64,000 bases of DNA from Effrenium voratum (GCA_963377175.1 CAUJNA010003493.1:162501-226500); one strand, 5' to 3'; shown: positions 11,348 through 23,463, counted from the first letter of the stretch. The notes: generated by a model not told the origin, from the letters alone. A program made the numbers and translations.

Positions 11348-12619
11348 GCAAATGCCAAAGGGGCTGGTGTTGGTTTGTTTGACAGTTTGCCACGCCACAT
11401 GTGGCTTCTGCTTTGCTTTCGAGAAGAAGTCCACATTTGGATGGTTGCTTGGTGACTCAGTTGCTTGGTTGCTTGCTTGGTTGGCTTTCCTTGCAACCAA
11501 ACCTACTTGAATGAGTTTTCAATGAGTTTCCTTTTGGTGGAGGGGGAGACATGGGGAATCCTGTTTTTCGTTTGGATGGTGAAGAACATGCACATGATTT
11601 GTTTTCAAGCATTGCGGTTAGTTTCCCTTGAGTTTCTTTTAAACCATTCCCAGGTAATTTAGCCAGGCACGCACCAAAGCCAGGTCCAACGTACCTCCCG
11701 ACTGCCTCTTGTTCTTTCCTTTTGCTTCCCAGAAAACCATCCCAAACGCGGTTCAATTCGGCGTTCGCATGAACTTGTTGACACGGTGCGTGAGGTTTGG
11801 CCAGGAACCACCAGGAACAACAGGGGACTCACTCAATTTCCCATGTCCTTTTGGGGAAGCTACAAAATTTGACCATTTCAAGGGTCTCGGAGTCTCCAGA
11901 AACCACATTGGTGTGGGAAGACTAGGCTTACTTTCTGAGGTAGTCAACCCCAGAGAACGACCCAAAGAAGATACAGGATGGACCTATTCTGAGACGACCT
12001 TGGTTTCTTAGAGATGTCGCTTTTGCTTTCCCGTTCACAAACATCCCAACTTAAACTACCGGTCTTGGCTCCCTTCCTGGCTCCCCCCCCCCCCCCAAAT
12101 AGGTGGCGTCCTTTTGGCTGACAACCCATTCTCCCACCTGCTCTGGGAAGAATGACAAAGCAGCATTTCCCTTTGATGTCCCTTCGGTGTTCCTTTGGTT
12201 CCCTTTGGTTTCCACCCCAAACCTCCCTTCAAGGAGTTTGCAAACGTCACCCGTTTTTCCAAGAGTTTCCTTGAGCAATTTCCTTGCGGACATCAACTGG
12301 GTTCAAGTCTACGGGGCAAAGCGTGGGGCCGAACACCTCCCTGGGCCCCATTTTGTTTTTCTGTCTTTGAAGCCACCCCGAAACCTCCCTTCAGCCCCCG
12401 AAACGACCCATTCTTTCCTTGGTTGCAAACTCCTCAGGCACCAATAACCTGCGGCTTTTGAGGAGTTCCTTCTTTTTGTTTCCCGAAAAGTCGAGCTTCC
12501 TTGGTTGCAAGGCTGTCTTGGGACCTGGGGCAAAAGAAAATTGGTCTAACCCGGAACCGGCAAAAACAACGTGCGGCTTTTTTTTCTCCTTTTTTGCTCG
12601 ACAAGTGTTCCCCTCCAAG
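11348..12619. other. intron-like stretch
   Basis: Contains a C run at 12085-12098 and many CCTTTGGTTTCC-like words (12190-12220). No exon is supported. Confidence 0.5.
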
Positions 12620-12743
12620 GTGGGGCAAGGCGGAGGACTTCATGATGGGCGCGGGGTCGCTGGCGGTGAGCACCGCCCGCGGGGCTGCGCAGGGCGCCGT
12701 GGTGGCGGCCAAGGGCGCAGTGAAGGACACCGCGGCTCGGAGG
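12620..12743 (+). CDS. internal exon, Ala-rich helical
   Basis: CCAAG|G leads into a frame reading KAEDFMMGAGSLAVSTARGA then AQGAVVAAKGAVKDTAA. Third positions are almost all G or C. Gly- and Ala-spaced small residues suggest a helical or membrane-associated repeat. No family recognised; the donor is uncertain. Confidence 0.62.
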
Positions 12744-12853
12744 GGAAGGAAGGGTTCGCCATGGGCGTGGCTCAAAAAATGCAAAGGGCTGGGGTTACAC
12801 CAAGTTTTGTTGTTTCCATTTACCAGGGCAACCCAGTTTGGGTACCCATTTTT

Positions 12854-12983
12854 TTCTAGGGGTTGGTTCCTTTTCCATTCTTTTCAGCCATCGTTCTTGT
12901 CAATAACCAGCCTTTTCCCCGAGGCTTTTGGTGGTTTTCTGGAAAGAAGGATCCCTGGAAAGAGTGGGGAAGCTACCCTTAGA
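12854..12983. repeat. foldback element, family A
   Basis: The left arm around TCTAGGGGTTGGTTCC pairs imperfectly with the right arm around GGGGAAGCTACCCTTAGA. The loop contains GGTGGTTTTCTGGAAAG. It aligns with 53781-53915 over almost its whole length. Confidence 0.75.
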
Positions 12984-14664
12984 TTGTTGGCAGTGAAGGA
13001 GGTGGCGTGTTTGGGCCTGTCAAATCATATTGAGGCTCGGTGCCTCCTTTGTTGGTGGTATACATTGAACGGGAAACCAACAGGAACACCGGAGCCATTT
13101 TACTGGTTCATCACTCCCCGAGTTCCGTTTCGGAATTGACTTTCTTTTGGAAGCGAGAATTCAGATATGGCTTACGAGTTGATTTGGATGTCTTGTTTTG
13201 AGGCTCGGTAACTTTGGAGTTGGTTTTAAGAGACGCAACAGGAAGCCATTTTGGATTTCCACCATTTTGAGGCAACAACTTCGTAGGTTGTAGCAACAGT
13301 TAGTGGGGTAACTGGGGTTAGTCCGCCCAAAGTTTCACGGTTACAACCTACTGCAGCTTGACCAAAGCTGGACTGCAGCTTCTTTAGGTTGAACCGGATT
13401 TTCCGGTTTGGTTTGGGCCGCTGCAAAAAGGGGCGGGGGGCACGGTGTTTGGGCCGCTGTAAAAGGGGGGTTAGGGGGGGGCACTGTTGCATTTTTTTCT
13501 TGGGGCTCCCACAATGAGGTTTCAATGGAGGCTTCCCTTGAACCAGCCAAAAGGGTCCCCGCCTCCAATCCTTTGGGACGCCATGAAGTAGTTCTGGGAA
13601 CAGCTCATGTTGGTATCGTAGAACGTGTGATGTTGCACAAGCATGCGCTGAAAAAGGGGGGTTGGGCTGAGAAAAGGGGGGGGGTGTTGACGTTTAGGAT
13701 CCGTCGCCCAGTTCTTCAATGCTCTAAATATAAAGTTTCTGTGGAACAGGGGGATCACCCCTTTGCTAAGGGCCAAACTTTGTGAAAGCAGGAGGAGGTT
13801 CCACACTGGACACTAAGAGACTATTTGCAGACTCAAGCCCCAAGATTTAATGTGCAAAGAAGGAGTTTTTTTTAGAATGAATCCTGGCTGTCCATCTGAG
13901 TGAGAGGGAAGATTTTGGGCAGGTTGGGACGGTTTGATTCCGCTCCGCGCATAAGAACCAAATGTCACTCTCCAAAGGGACCTTCAAAGGGAGAGATGTG
14001 GGCAGAAGGAAGGGTTTCCATCTGAGATTTGGTCACACGATCCAGTCTTAGTCTTTGATCCTTTCGGAGCTTGTGAGAGGACTCACTGAATTCCAACAAC
14101 ACAAGCCACGGAGCACAACCCTAATTTTTCTGTATCCCCTGGGCTTGCCGCACATTTTGGCACGTGCCCGGGGTTTCAGGGGTTTCAATTGGGTTGAACA
14201 GGCGGTCCTATGGCGTTTGAACCAGGTCCCTAAAAGTTGTATAATTTTGAGGGCTTTTCAACCATACTCTTAAATCCCTTTGGTTTCCTTCAAACCCAGA
14301 GGGACATTTCGATGCCACTTTAGTGGACCCAGTATGGGGTGGGACGGACTTAGGGAGCCTTTGAACTCGCCCAGGGAAGCAAATACGATTCCCATTGGCC
14401 GTCTCAGTAGGTGGCTTTAGATGGTTTCATGGAGGTTATGGGGGACTATGCAAGTCCTCATAAGCATCTTAGTAGAACCACAGTCAAAGGGTTTAGGTTG
14501 GCCTGCCTGGGACGCGGAGGCTATTTGCGGGTACTGTACCCGTTTCGCCTTCGGGAAATCAACAGGAAAGCCACCAGTTTGGGGTTTTTCCTTTTGTTTC
14601 CATTTCCCGGGTTCCAGATTGGGGACCAATTCTTTGCCCACATATTGTCAAATTCACCGCTCAG
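12984..14664. other. intron-like stretch
   Basis: Holds a local duplication of GTTTGGGCCGCTGNAAAA (13415-13465) within G runs. No exon is supported. Confidence 0.5.
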
Positions 14665-14740
14665 GTAAAGAGCTACAACGAAGTCATGAAGGAGTTAAAG
14701 CGCGCCGCCGCAGCCGGGTCCACTTACAGCGAGCAGGCGC
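14665..14740 (+). CDS. internal exon, amphipathic helix
   Basis: The CTCAG|G acceptor at 14664 opens a frame reading VKSYNEVMKELKRAAAAGST then YSEQAR, followed by a GC donor (GCAAAA) at 14741. TTTTTCCTTTTGTTTCC lies about 75 nt upstream. No family recognised. Confidence 0.62.
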
Positions 14741-15293
14741 GCAAAAAAAACCACAAAAACAAACAGTGAGCTTCTCAGAGCCCGAGGGCAAAGAAACTGT
14801 GGGGGGGGGGGGGGGATTGAAGGGCTGGTTGTTCTCCTACACTTGGCCTGTGCGACAAGAGGGCGTGAGCATGCCATGTGTAAGTGTCTATGGGTAACGT
14901 TCCCCCCGATTTCTTTGTTATTGAAAGTTAATTTGAAAGTTAATAAACAGGAAGAGCGATGGTTGAGAAGAATGGACAAGGACTCCACCTCATTCTAAAG
15001 ATGCGGTGGCTCAACATTGAGGACTTTTGTTGGCCGGTGCTTCAAAGATTCGGAGGAAGCATGGCCATTAAAGATAACACTAGGAAAGAGCCCTTTGGGC
15101 AAATTATGAACAAGCTAACTTGGGGAGCTCACTCTTTGCACGGGGGGGGGGGGTCCGACATTTCTAGATTTGGAATTGTGATTTGGCCAGATTTCACAAC
15201 CCACAATTAAACCAACTATCCTTTTGATTTATCAATCCATATTACATACTCATTCATGTTTTTTAAGGGTACCCGTTTCGGTGTTGGTCAAAA
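14741..15293. other. intron-like stretch
   Basis: Contains G runs at 14802-14813 and 15140-15150 and no coding bias. Confidence 0.45.
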
Positions 15294-15372
15294 GGAGCCT
15301 CCCTGCGCGACATGAGATCTTTGGCCAGGAGAACGGCGACGAGGATGATTTGATCGAGTCGGAAGGGCTCAC
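15294..15372 (+). CDS. candidate exon, acidic
   Basis: The frame reads RHEIFGQENGDEDDLIESEG after AAAAG|G. A GTCAGG donor sits at 15373. The frame stays open for over 400 nt, so the exon could be longer, but codon bias falls after the donor. No family recognised. Confidence 0.45.
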
Positions 15373-16154
15373 GTCAGGCGCGTTGGCCACGTTAGGTGCC
15401 TTTACCACCTGGTTTAGTGAGGAGCGTGGTAGGGTCTATACAAATTCCTTTCGCCATCCCGATGGAATCGAACGTCAATTGGGTTTTGGGCGCTCAACTG
15501 TGCTTGGACGGGTACTTCCTCAGCATTCGATGCACCTGGGGGCAGAGGTTGTCCCCCACGCTTCAGAGACTTTTAAGAGGAGAGGGGGAGAGAGGGGAGA
15601 GAGAGAGAGAGAGAGATGCACTTTTGAGCGCCGGAACGTGCGTGCTCAGGGCGAAGGATGCAGAATCTGCAGAACGATCCTTCAGGACGCTTGTCCGCAC
15701 TGTGGGGGTACTGCGTTTTGGTTGCCTTCGAAACCCCAGTTTTGCCAAAGCAGCGCATTGCGTGTGACGCATCCTCGCGAATTGGCGCGTAAACTGCCTC
15801 AAGATACTAGGCGCGCCTGGAGCACCATTTGGCTCCATGTCTTCCTCCAGTTTCCCTTTTGGCGGTTTTTCTTTTGGTTTCCCCAGTAAAAAGGGGTGCG
15901 TACCCGCAAAAACGAAGAGCGAACACCTACCTTGGGGCCAAACAAATGGACCAAACAGCGACCCCGCGGCGCGGTGGTTTTGGAGCGACTACCAAGCAGC
16001 AGATATCACGAAAGCCGTCACAGACAAGGTAATTTCGTCGAACAACCTTTGTTCTCTGGGGATGTTTCAGGAAGGTTTCTTCAAACAGTTCGAGCGCGTG
16101 CCCCAAAATCAAGCCCAAAGAGCAACCTGCGTCCCACGTGTCGCCTTCGATCGC

Positions 16155-16247
16155 CCCGAGACTTGGGCCTGGCGCTTCTGCCCGGGTGGCCCACTGCGGA
16201 CCTGCGCTGCCTCTCCCAGCGGGCCGTCTGCGCGGCCGAGGGCCCCA
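16155..16247 (+). CDS. candidate exon, product unknown
   Basis: GC-rich island with frame RDLGLALLPGWPTADLRCLS then QRAVCAAEGP. Bias is good but no acceptor is clear. A poly-T tract begins 65 nt downstream. Confidence 0.38.
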
Positions 16248-16309
16248 GGGGGTGGGTGGGTGAGGGGAGGGGGGGTTGGGTTTGGGCCGCGCGTGGAGTT
16301 GCTGGGTCC

Positions 16310-16312
<3 letters not shown>

Positions 16313-16347
<35 letters not shown>
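16313..16347. repeat. poly-T tract
   Basis: About 35 consecutive T, then AT-rich TAAATAAATG-like repeats to about 16430. It could be the antisense poly(A) end of a retrocopy, but no coding sequence was found upstream on the - strand. Confidence 0.85.
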
Positions 16348-16354
<7 letters not shown>

Positions 16355-16429
16355 ATAAATGAATAAATAAATACATACATAAATAACTAAATAACTATAT
16401 ATGTGTATATATATATATATATTTGTATA

Positions 16430-18005
16430 TTAAGGGGACCCACAAAACGGTGGATGTCCTTGTTGGTTTCTCTCTAAAGACATCAAAACGGCATGGCCTA
16501 ACAAAAACCCAATGCTAAATGGTTCTGAATGTTGGTAGGAAAGCACTCATAAAAGTGGTAGGTGGACACGATTCCCCACCGAATTCTGATGTCCAACTAA
16601 TCCACCGCTTAAAAATCACACCCCAAATAGAGAAAGATGGAGACCCCCCTAGAAACCACCCAGTTTCATACCCCAAATGCGTTTTGAGCAAGCAAGGAGC
16701 GGACACCTGAATCTCCAAGGTGCTTGCACACCTCAAATGCAGCGTTTACGTCTTAAGGCCGTAGGATTGGTGTATCCATTTGCTTCTTAGACTCCCCCCA
16801 CCCTCATTCACAAGGTTTCTCCGCATGTTCAAGGCTCAGCGGTCAAGGTTTACAGTTGTACGTCGAAGCATTCATTTGTTGGTTTTTGGGTTGGTGGGGA
16901 TACGGACCCCTTCACAGGGCATTGTCAAGCTTCCTTTTAGGGAACCATGGCCTCGACATTGGGCTCCCCCCCAGACATGGTTTGGCGCACAGCGGCCGCT
17001 GTGGGAAGATTCTCCTGCTGAAATCCCCATGGCAAATGATGTCTCCCAATTACAATTTATGCCCTTTCGAGCCATACTCAGAACTTGTGTGGAGAACAGT
17101 CGCAATCATACATGGGGTCGTCGAGAAGCCCTTTTGATTCTTTGCTCTGGGTTTTGGGTAGACGTTTCATGTCTGTCGAACCCGCGAACATGGAAGATGC
17201 TCAAACGCATGGGAACGGTAGGCGCCAAAAGGCAGACCACTCAGGTTACGACCTTTTCCCAAGGTCCTGTTGGAGGCTTTCTATCAGTCCTTTGCATCTG
17301 TGACAGACATTAACATCTTTATATCGATCCTGCCCCCCGCCCCCTTCAAAGAGTTCAGGTATGCCCAACCGCAACAGAATCCAGAGGTATTTGGGCAGAG
17401 ACCCCATAGCTTTCAGCTGTTGGGAAATTGATCTTATCCCAACGGTTAATAAGGTTCTTTGCCATTATTAGCCTCAGCGCTTTGCTGTTTGGGCTAGTCA
17501 TCCCCCCCCCCCACAACTCACCACAACGGTTCTACCAAACCTGCTAAGAACCCCTTAAATGGCACGATTCCGGTTTATCCCCTCCCACTCCTTTCCCACG
17601 TAAAGAGAAGCCAGCCATCTACTTTCATGGTGCTTGCGGTTCACCTTCCGGCTTCTCCTTGAAGACCATTCAAAAGTCGTCGTTGCCTTCTGGATCCACG
17701 TTGGTTCCTCTTCTCCAGTTTCTCGGGCGCTTTCGCGTCCGTGAAAGTGGTATCCCTCAAATTACCTCCACCAAGCAAAAACATGAGAAGGGTTTCAGCG
17801 GAACCCGCCAAAAGTCATCAGCCGCGCAAACATTTGTAGCTCCTTGGGACCTGAGACCTCCACACATTCAAACCAGCCCGAAATGGGTATGGCTCAAACA
17901 ACCGGGTATCAAATGGAATTTTGGTCAGTGGATGTAACATGGACCAACACCTGCGTAACCCCAGCTCTTTAATTTTATGAGCCGCTTGCCAAATGAGAAC
18001 ATGAG
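16430..18005. other. intron-like stretch
   Basis: No assignable exon. A possible micro-exon near 17715-17738 (SGAFASV, followed by GTGAAAG) is too short to support. Confidence 0.4.
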
Positions 18006-18093
18006 GTCATCGAGCTGCCGCTGCTGCCGGCCTCCGTGGCCAAGGCAGACAACCCACGCCTGGACATGGACGAGCGCGAGGAGTGCAACGGGG
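18006..18093 (+). CDS. internal exon, product unknown
   Basis: The frame reads VIELPLLPASVAKADNPRLD then MDEREECNG with near-complete G/C third positions. The preceding ATGAG|G is the likely acceptor, because the frame is closed 11 nt upstream. The island ends in a G run that hides the donor. Confidence 0.58.
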
Positions 18094-18603
18094 GGCGGGG
18101 GGGGGGGGGGGGGCGAAACACCAAGGGCATTGCTGGTATGGAACTTGGATCTATGGAGTTTATATACCACATATAATAAGGGGCATGTACCGGTACAAGC
18201 GTTTCTTGGCCACGGTATTTAAGTAGACGCGTTTTTTGTTGGGGTGATGTTTCAGGGGAACATATATGGGGACCCGTTCAACAGGCGATACACTCCCTCG
18301 GACTAACATGGAAGCTCCCAGAAGGCCTCTATAAATGGAACCAAGTCTTCCAGCAAGCTTCAATGTTAGGTTGGGGGGGAGGGTAATCAAAAGGTGCCGG
18401 TCAGTTGTGCAGGAACATCATGTGTGCTCGCATCCGATTTCGGAAGCCAATTTGTTGCGGGAAAAGCCGAAGGAGGTTGTCAAGCAGTGTGGTGGTTCAA
18501 ACCATGGTTTAAATACTTTGGGGCGCGTTTGGAGTTGGTGCCCGTTTTCAGGTTGGTGGGGGGAACCAAAAGGAAACCCGAGGATCCCCCTTCGTCACAT
18601 CAG

Positions 18604-18680
18604 CCGAGGAGGAAAGGGAGGACCGTGAGGAGGCGCACGAAGAAGTCACAAGGAGAAGATTGGGCGGGCGACATGGACAA
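18604..18680 (+). CDS. candidate exon, charged, frame uncertain
   Basis: After a CAG, one frame reads AEEEREDREEAHEEVTRRR and another RRKGRTVRRRTKKSQGED. Both have similar GC3. It lies directly upstream of the GT array. Confidence 0.33.
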
Positions 18681-18723
18681 AAAGCATCGGAGACCTGAAG
18701 AAACGGCCAGACACAGTGGGCGG

Positions 18724-18726
<3 letters not shown>

Positions 18727-18789
<63 letters not shown>

Positions 18790-19134
18790 GTGCGTGTGTG
18801 CGTGTGTGCGTGTGTGCGTGTGTGCGTGTGTGCGTGTGTGCGTGTGTGCGTGTGTGCGTGTGTGCGTGTGTGCGTGTGTGCGTGTGTGCGTGTGTGCGTG
18901 TGTGCGTGTGTGCGTGTGTGCGTGTGTGCGTGTGTGCGTGTGTGCGTGTGTGCGTGTGTGCGTGTGTGCGTGTGTGCGTGTGTGCGTGTGTGCGTGTGTG
19001 CGTGTGTGCGTGTGTGCGTGTGTGCGTGCGTGCGTGCGTGCGTGCGTGCGTGTGCGTGTGCGTGTGCGTGTGCGTGCGTGTGCGCGTGCGTGTGCGTGTG
19101 CGTGTGCGTGTGCGTGTGCGTGTGCGTGTGCGTG
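18727..19134. repeat. GT microsatellite grading into GTGTGTGC and GTGC arrays
   Basis: A (GT)n core changes abruptly at about 18784 into about 30 near-perfect TGTGTGCG octamers, then into CGTG tetramers (19024-19050) and CGTGTG hexamers. Long open frames across it on both strands are artefacts of the repeat. Confidence 0.97.
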
Positions 19135-19159
19135 TTTTTTCTTGGTGTCATTTTATCAC

Positions 19160-19200
19160 CTATTGTACCCAATAACAAAGGGCATGTGCCCGTTATTGAC
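19160..19200. repeat. short hairpin beside the GT array
   Basis: CAATAACAAAGGGCATG faces TGCCCGTTATTG as an imperfect inverted repeat. Confidence 0.55.
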
Positions 19201-19975
19201 ATGGCCACTGACAATTTGGGAGTACAATCCACTTTGGGGATCCTTCACTTTTGCAAAAACCACACAGGGTCTGCTAAAATCATAGCTTTACAAGGCTAGG
19301 GCCTTATTCTTGTTTTGGAAGGGACACGGAGTGGGGGCAGGGGGTGGTTGTAAAGGGTTCTTTTTTGAGGTTGCAAGGTTTTGCTTTTTGTTTGTCAAAC
19401 AAAGGGGGGGCCCGTTTGTTTCCCACCCCAAACCTGTTTTTGGACCTCCATTTTGCCTGGGTTGATGGGCCCAACTGTTTTGGCACAGACCCCAAAGCTT
19501 TCAGCCTGGGAGATTTTTTGCTTTTTACTTTTCCAGAGGCCATGTTTCTTCTCTGCCGATCGGGTCGACTGGCATGACCCTGCTGGCTGGTTAACCCCCC
19601 GAAGCAGGCTTGAACTTTCTCGTTCGATTTCCGGGCTGCTTAGGACGGACATCAAGATCCATCTTCTGTGCACGCCCAGCAAAGCTGTTTTTTGCTTGCC
19701 CCCTGTGTTTTGAAATCTTTATCGCCTTTGCGGGTCCAGGATTTCCAGCCGACCAAGAAGGTTCTTTGTATTTGAATCTCCTCTAGGCTCAAGCTTGGTG
19801 AAATGGGGCCAAAGTTGCGGATCCCTCGTTTCAGATTTTGGAATGACTAAGCAATTGACAAATTCTGGCCGTATAAATTGCTTGGCTTCCTTTTGGTTTC
19901 CCTTTTCCTCCCCAAAAGTTTGCTTTAGCCTCCCATGGGATATGCCCATTGGCTTCGAACACTTCGATCTTGGAG
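19201..19975. other. intron-like stretch
   Basis: Carries CCTTTTGGTTTCCCTTTTCC at 19890-19909, about 85 nt upstream of the next island. No other signal. Confidence 0.5.
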
Positions 19976-20106
19976 GAGCGTCACCTCCAGCTTCTTCGAC
20001 ACCGGCAGTCCCTCCAGCAGCGCCGCCGGCTCCACTGCGGGCAGCAAACCCGCCAGCCCGGTGCTCACCTACGCGACTCCGGCGCCCGCGCGCCGGGCGC
20101 CCAATT
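19976..20106 (+). CDS. internal exon, Ser/Ala/Pro-rich
   Basis: The frame reads SVTSSFFDTGSPSSSAAGST then AGSKPASPVLTYATPAPARR with almost all third positions C or G. It closes at a TAG shortly after. Either the exon ends before the TAG or this is a terminal exon. Low complexity suggests a disordered linker. Confidence 0.48.
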
Positions 20107-20499
20107 GCTAGGGCCTTGTTGAACCCGCATTTGGGGCAGTCTATTTTTTTTGGGGGGGAATTGGGTATATGGCAGGGACAATTTTTTCGGGGCCAAGCAA
20201 CTACCAACGTCTCCGGTGAGTGACCTAAATGAGTTTGTTTTTCCCCGAAAAGCCCAAGTAGTTTATGTTCATTAAATTACCCACAAGGAACCCGGGACTA
20301 TGATTTTGGGCTTCCTTTCGGTTTCCTTTGAACTTCTAACTTTAGAACTTTTCGGGCCTCCACGAAAAGTATGTTATTTTTAGGGCCGCCCTAATTATCT
20401 TTGTTGTCCTTTAGCCTCCCTAAAAAAAAGCAAAAACAACAAACAAACTCACAGAGGCTTGGTACCGGGAACCAACCCCAAAAAGCCGCGTGCACCGAG

Positions 20500-20611
20500 G
20501 CCAAGGCACGGAGTTCCTGCTGGGCGAGCTCCCGGAGACCGCCAAGAAGTCCCTGCTGCGGATGAACACCTCGGCCTCCCAGCGGGAGCCTCAGAGGCCC
20601 AGCGGTGTCCG
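20500..20611 (+). CDS. internal exon, product unknown
   Basis: The frame reads GQGTEFLLGELPETAKKSLL then RMNTSASQREPQRPSGVR, with strong GC3 bias. GAG|G precedes it and GTTCGG at 20612 is a candidate donor. A family B foldback starts about 15 nt downstream. No family recognised. Confidence 0.58.
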
Positions 20612-20625
20612 GTTCGGAGCAGAAT

Positions 20626-20755
20626 CCAGTGGATGGACGCAAAATCCATTTCGCAATACGAAATGAAACCATGGTTTGTTGGTATTTACAGGGGAATCCC
20701 CATTCCAGGCTTTCTTAGGTGGTGCAGGAATTCGTCCATCCACAGTATGGATGCA
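20626..20755. repeat. foldback element, family B, both arms visible
   Basis: The left arm GTGGATGGACGCAAAATCC pairs with the right arm GGAATTCGTCCATCCACAG. The loop includes GGTATTTACAGGGGAATCCC and CATTCCAGGCTTTCTTAG. The right arm ends in CCATCCACAG|TATGG, which resembles a 3' splice acceptor. Confidence 0.78.
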
Positions 20756-21407
20756 ACGATTCCATGACCGAGTTGTCATAAATTGAAGTGAGAGGCGTCT
20801 CCGCTTGGGTCGAACATCCATAAATTCAACGAAAGCTGATTGATGTTTCATGAGCGATTCCATTTATAGCATCCAAGAACACCGGGACTCAGAGGCGAGG
20901 TTCTCTAGGGAGGGGGGGTCATGTTGGTTGAGGGGTGTCCAATGGAGGCTGGTTTTCAGAGGAAGAACTAAACAACCATTTTTCAGTGTGCTCGATTTTG
21001 AGACAAACCAACACAATATTTAGTTGAATCACCCGATTTTGAATGGACATCCAAAATATACTTCCTTTGTTTTGCTCGCTGACTGAGTTCCAGGACTTGA
21101 GTCAATTTTAGGAAGACCATGTGGCCAGTTTGTTTGTTCGGGCGACACTCAGGAAAGGAGCTGTTCAGGGATCCTTCTTTCCAGGAAACCAAAAGCGGGG
21201 AACCGCCTGGTGGAAAAGGCGGTTCTTTTCGAGTCCCGGGCTCCAGCAACTCAGTCGGGCAACTTTTGCGAGCTGAAAAGGAACAACAGGGTTGCAACCT
21301 CCAAAGCGAGAGAAGGGGTATTGAAATAGAGGGACCCCCCAATCATTAGTTTCATTTTGCCTTCCCTTTTTTCCAAGGCCCAAAAAAGGAACCGAGCCTC
21401 AACAGCA
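20756..21407. other. intron-like stretch
   Basis: Includes a family A fragment (GGGATCCTTCTTTCCAGG, 21168-21185). No coding bias. Confidence 0.45.
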
Positions 21408-21479
21408 GCGAGACTCTCAGATGAGCGCCCCCCGAGGTTCGTGGAGGAAACGCAGAGGACCGTCGGCAAGTCTTGGCAG
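21408..21479 (+). CDS. internal exon, product unknown
   Basis: The frame reads LSDERPPRFVEETQRTVGKS then WQARRVRVS with good GC3. Upstream lie a pyrimidine run and ACAGCAG. TGGCAG|GCGCGG gives a GC donor at 21480. No family recognised. Confidence 0.48.
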
Positions 21480-21996
21480 GCGCGGCGTGTGCGCGTCAGC
21501 AATTGTCCAGGCATGCGAACCACGCTTCCAATTTTCCATCGGCTTTGCAATGCGACCTTTCAAAAAGTAGACCCCAACACCTCGGGCTTCTTTGTTTCCA
21601 TCTCCAAGCCCGGATGCTTGTTTGGACGCTTCAAGTGGATTTGACGCAGTCGTTGCGGGGTGGTTCCCACGAACATGGAGGGGCACATCGCCCGTTTTTT
21701 CAGGTGTCGGTTTTCCTTCGGCCTTTCTTTGGGTTGCTTTGCGGTCTCGTTTTTGTTTTCTTGGTGGCTCCCAGCCATCCCCTTAGCTTTTTAGCCTTTT
21801 AGTGTTTAGTGGTAGTTTCCATTTAAGCCACTAAAAGTGAGTCACTGATCTGAGGACAGCTCAGTTTTGCTTTTTCTTTTGGTTTCCCTTTAAGAGGTGC
21901 CCTTTAAACAGACTGTACCAAAATGGAACCCTGTGACCTGCGGTTTGCCCCCGTTTAATTTTGGCCCCCCGTTCCACTGGGGCTCCCTTTCACGAG

Positions 21997-22067
21997 GTGG
22001 CCCAGAGCTACGCCACGGAGTTCGCGGAGAAGGCGGTGTCCAAGGTGAAGAACCTCGCGCGGCACAG
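21997..22067 (+). CDS. internal exon, amphipathic helix
   Basis: The ACGAG|G acceptor at 21996 opens a frame reading VAQSYATEFAEKAVSKVKNL then ARHR. The GC donor CAG|GCCGCG at 22068 fits; AAG|GTGAAG at 22045 is an alternative. CTTTTGGTTTCCC lies about 115 nt upstream. No family recognised. Confidence 0.62.
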
Positions 22068-22708
22068 GCCGCGCGTTGCGCCGTTTCATTGGAGCAATGC
22101 TTGACTATTGGTGGATCTTCAGACTTTAACTTTTTGGGACATGAAGGGGTTTTCCACCAAACCCGCAAAAAGTTAAACTTTTTGCAGAGGGGTCAACAGC
22201 AACAAAGAATGAGGAGCAGCATTTGGGGCTCACCAACATCCCATGTCAGTCGGGGACGGAATGAATAATGTAGATGTATGCGTGCGGGCGGGGGTGTTGT
22301 TCAGGCTCAATACCCTTTTTGAAAAAGAAAAGCACACAAAGAGCCCACTGGTTTTTGGGTCCCCCTATGTCGTACCTGCATGGGAGCTTCTCAAATTCGA
22401 ATTTGGTGACCTCACGCCGCCACGGAGCATGTTGCACATATGAACCCCTTCCGGCGCCTTTCCCGCTGTCCCGACCTGGTCAACACCTCGATGACTTTGG
22501 GGGACAGGGCGGGGTGGGGTGGGGGGGGCAGGGCACAAGTAGAAGCGGCTGCCACCTTCTGTCATGCTAAGTAGGCGGGCTGCATCCCGAGCTGTGGCAG
22601 CACTTGCGCAATTGCCAATCGCGGTGCAACACGCATGGTTGCTTGTGGGGAACCAATGTCGCAGTTGCACGCCTGGAAATTCCGCCGAGTTCCTCAAGCA
22701 GTTCTCAG

Positions 22709-22753
22709 TCCCTTAAGCTCGTGGAGTTTGTCCTGACTGCGTGCCTGAAAAAG
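22709..22753 (+). CDS. short internal exon, hydrophobic
   Basis: The CTCAG acceptor at 22708 and the AAG|GTGGGT donor at 22754 bound exactly 15 codons, SLKLVEFVLTACLKK. It may be part of a membrane or buried helix. Confidence 0.47.
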
Positions 22754-23119
22754 GTGGGTCCTTTTGAGGGCACCCCTTTTGCGTGTTTTATTCAAGGGAA
22801 ACCAAGAGGAAACCCGATGCCACGTTGGGGGTCCGATTCCCAAAGAAAGATTCCCCCCCCAAATAAGACTACTCCAAACAACAAGCTCCCAATTCCTCTA
22901 CGCGGCACACTCCCAGGGGCTTCTCCAAAGCGAGTTTTTTTTCTTCCTTGGGGTACGTTGAGTATGAACAGAGTCTGAAGATAAGCATATTTTTCTGCGC
23001 ACCCAGATGTGGGCCAAGAAAACTGGAGCTTGATCTTATTGTTGGGAGGTGCCCTCAGGAATCAGGTGTTCAAACCCCCAACCCATCCACACCAAAGGGT
23101 TGCCTGAGAACCGTCGCAG

Positions 23120-23192
23120 GCAGCGGCGCAAGGAGCTCGTGTGCCAGGTTCTGGTTCGGAAGGCGCGATGTTTGGAGGCAGCTCTGCAGAAA
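23120..23192 (+). CDS. candidate exon, basic
   Basis: The TCGCAG|G acceptor at 23119 opens a frame reading QRRKELVCQVLVRKARCLEA then ALQK. GTGCCAG|GTTCTG at 23148 is an earlier possible donor. No family recognised. It lies directly upstream of the TLC gene on the same strand. Confidence 0.43.
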
Positions 23193-23463
23193 ATCACAGC
23201 TACCCCGCCTTTCTTGCATCCGCGTATTCCCCTTGATCCTCAACATCGCCTTTTTAGCTCTGAGTGTGAGAAGAACGCTGCCCAACTGGCTCTGGTTTCG
23301 TTTCCGCCCGTAGCTTGCCCGGCATGACACGCAGCTGCTCCTTGGATGTTCAACCAACTTAGGTCATAACATGACATGCATAGGTCATTTCCTTTTGGCA
23401 GGGGTGCTAATCCCCTGCACTTTCCCCGTGCAAATTCTGTCCAGATCCTACGAATTAGCGCCG

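Noticed and set aside
18600..19299. Long Cys/Val- and His/Thr-rich frames
   Set aside because: Produced by the GT/GTGC microsatellite.
23305..23320. CCGTAGC near the TLC gene as a spliced-leader relic
   Set aside because: Only seven bases match the start of the dinoflagellate spliced leader; the rest does not.
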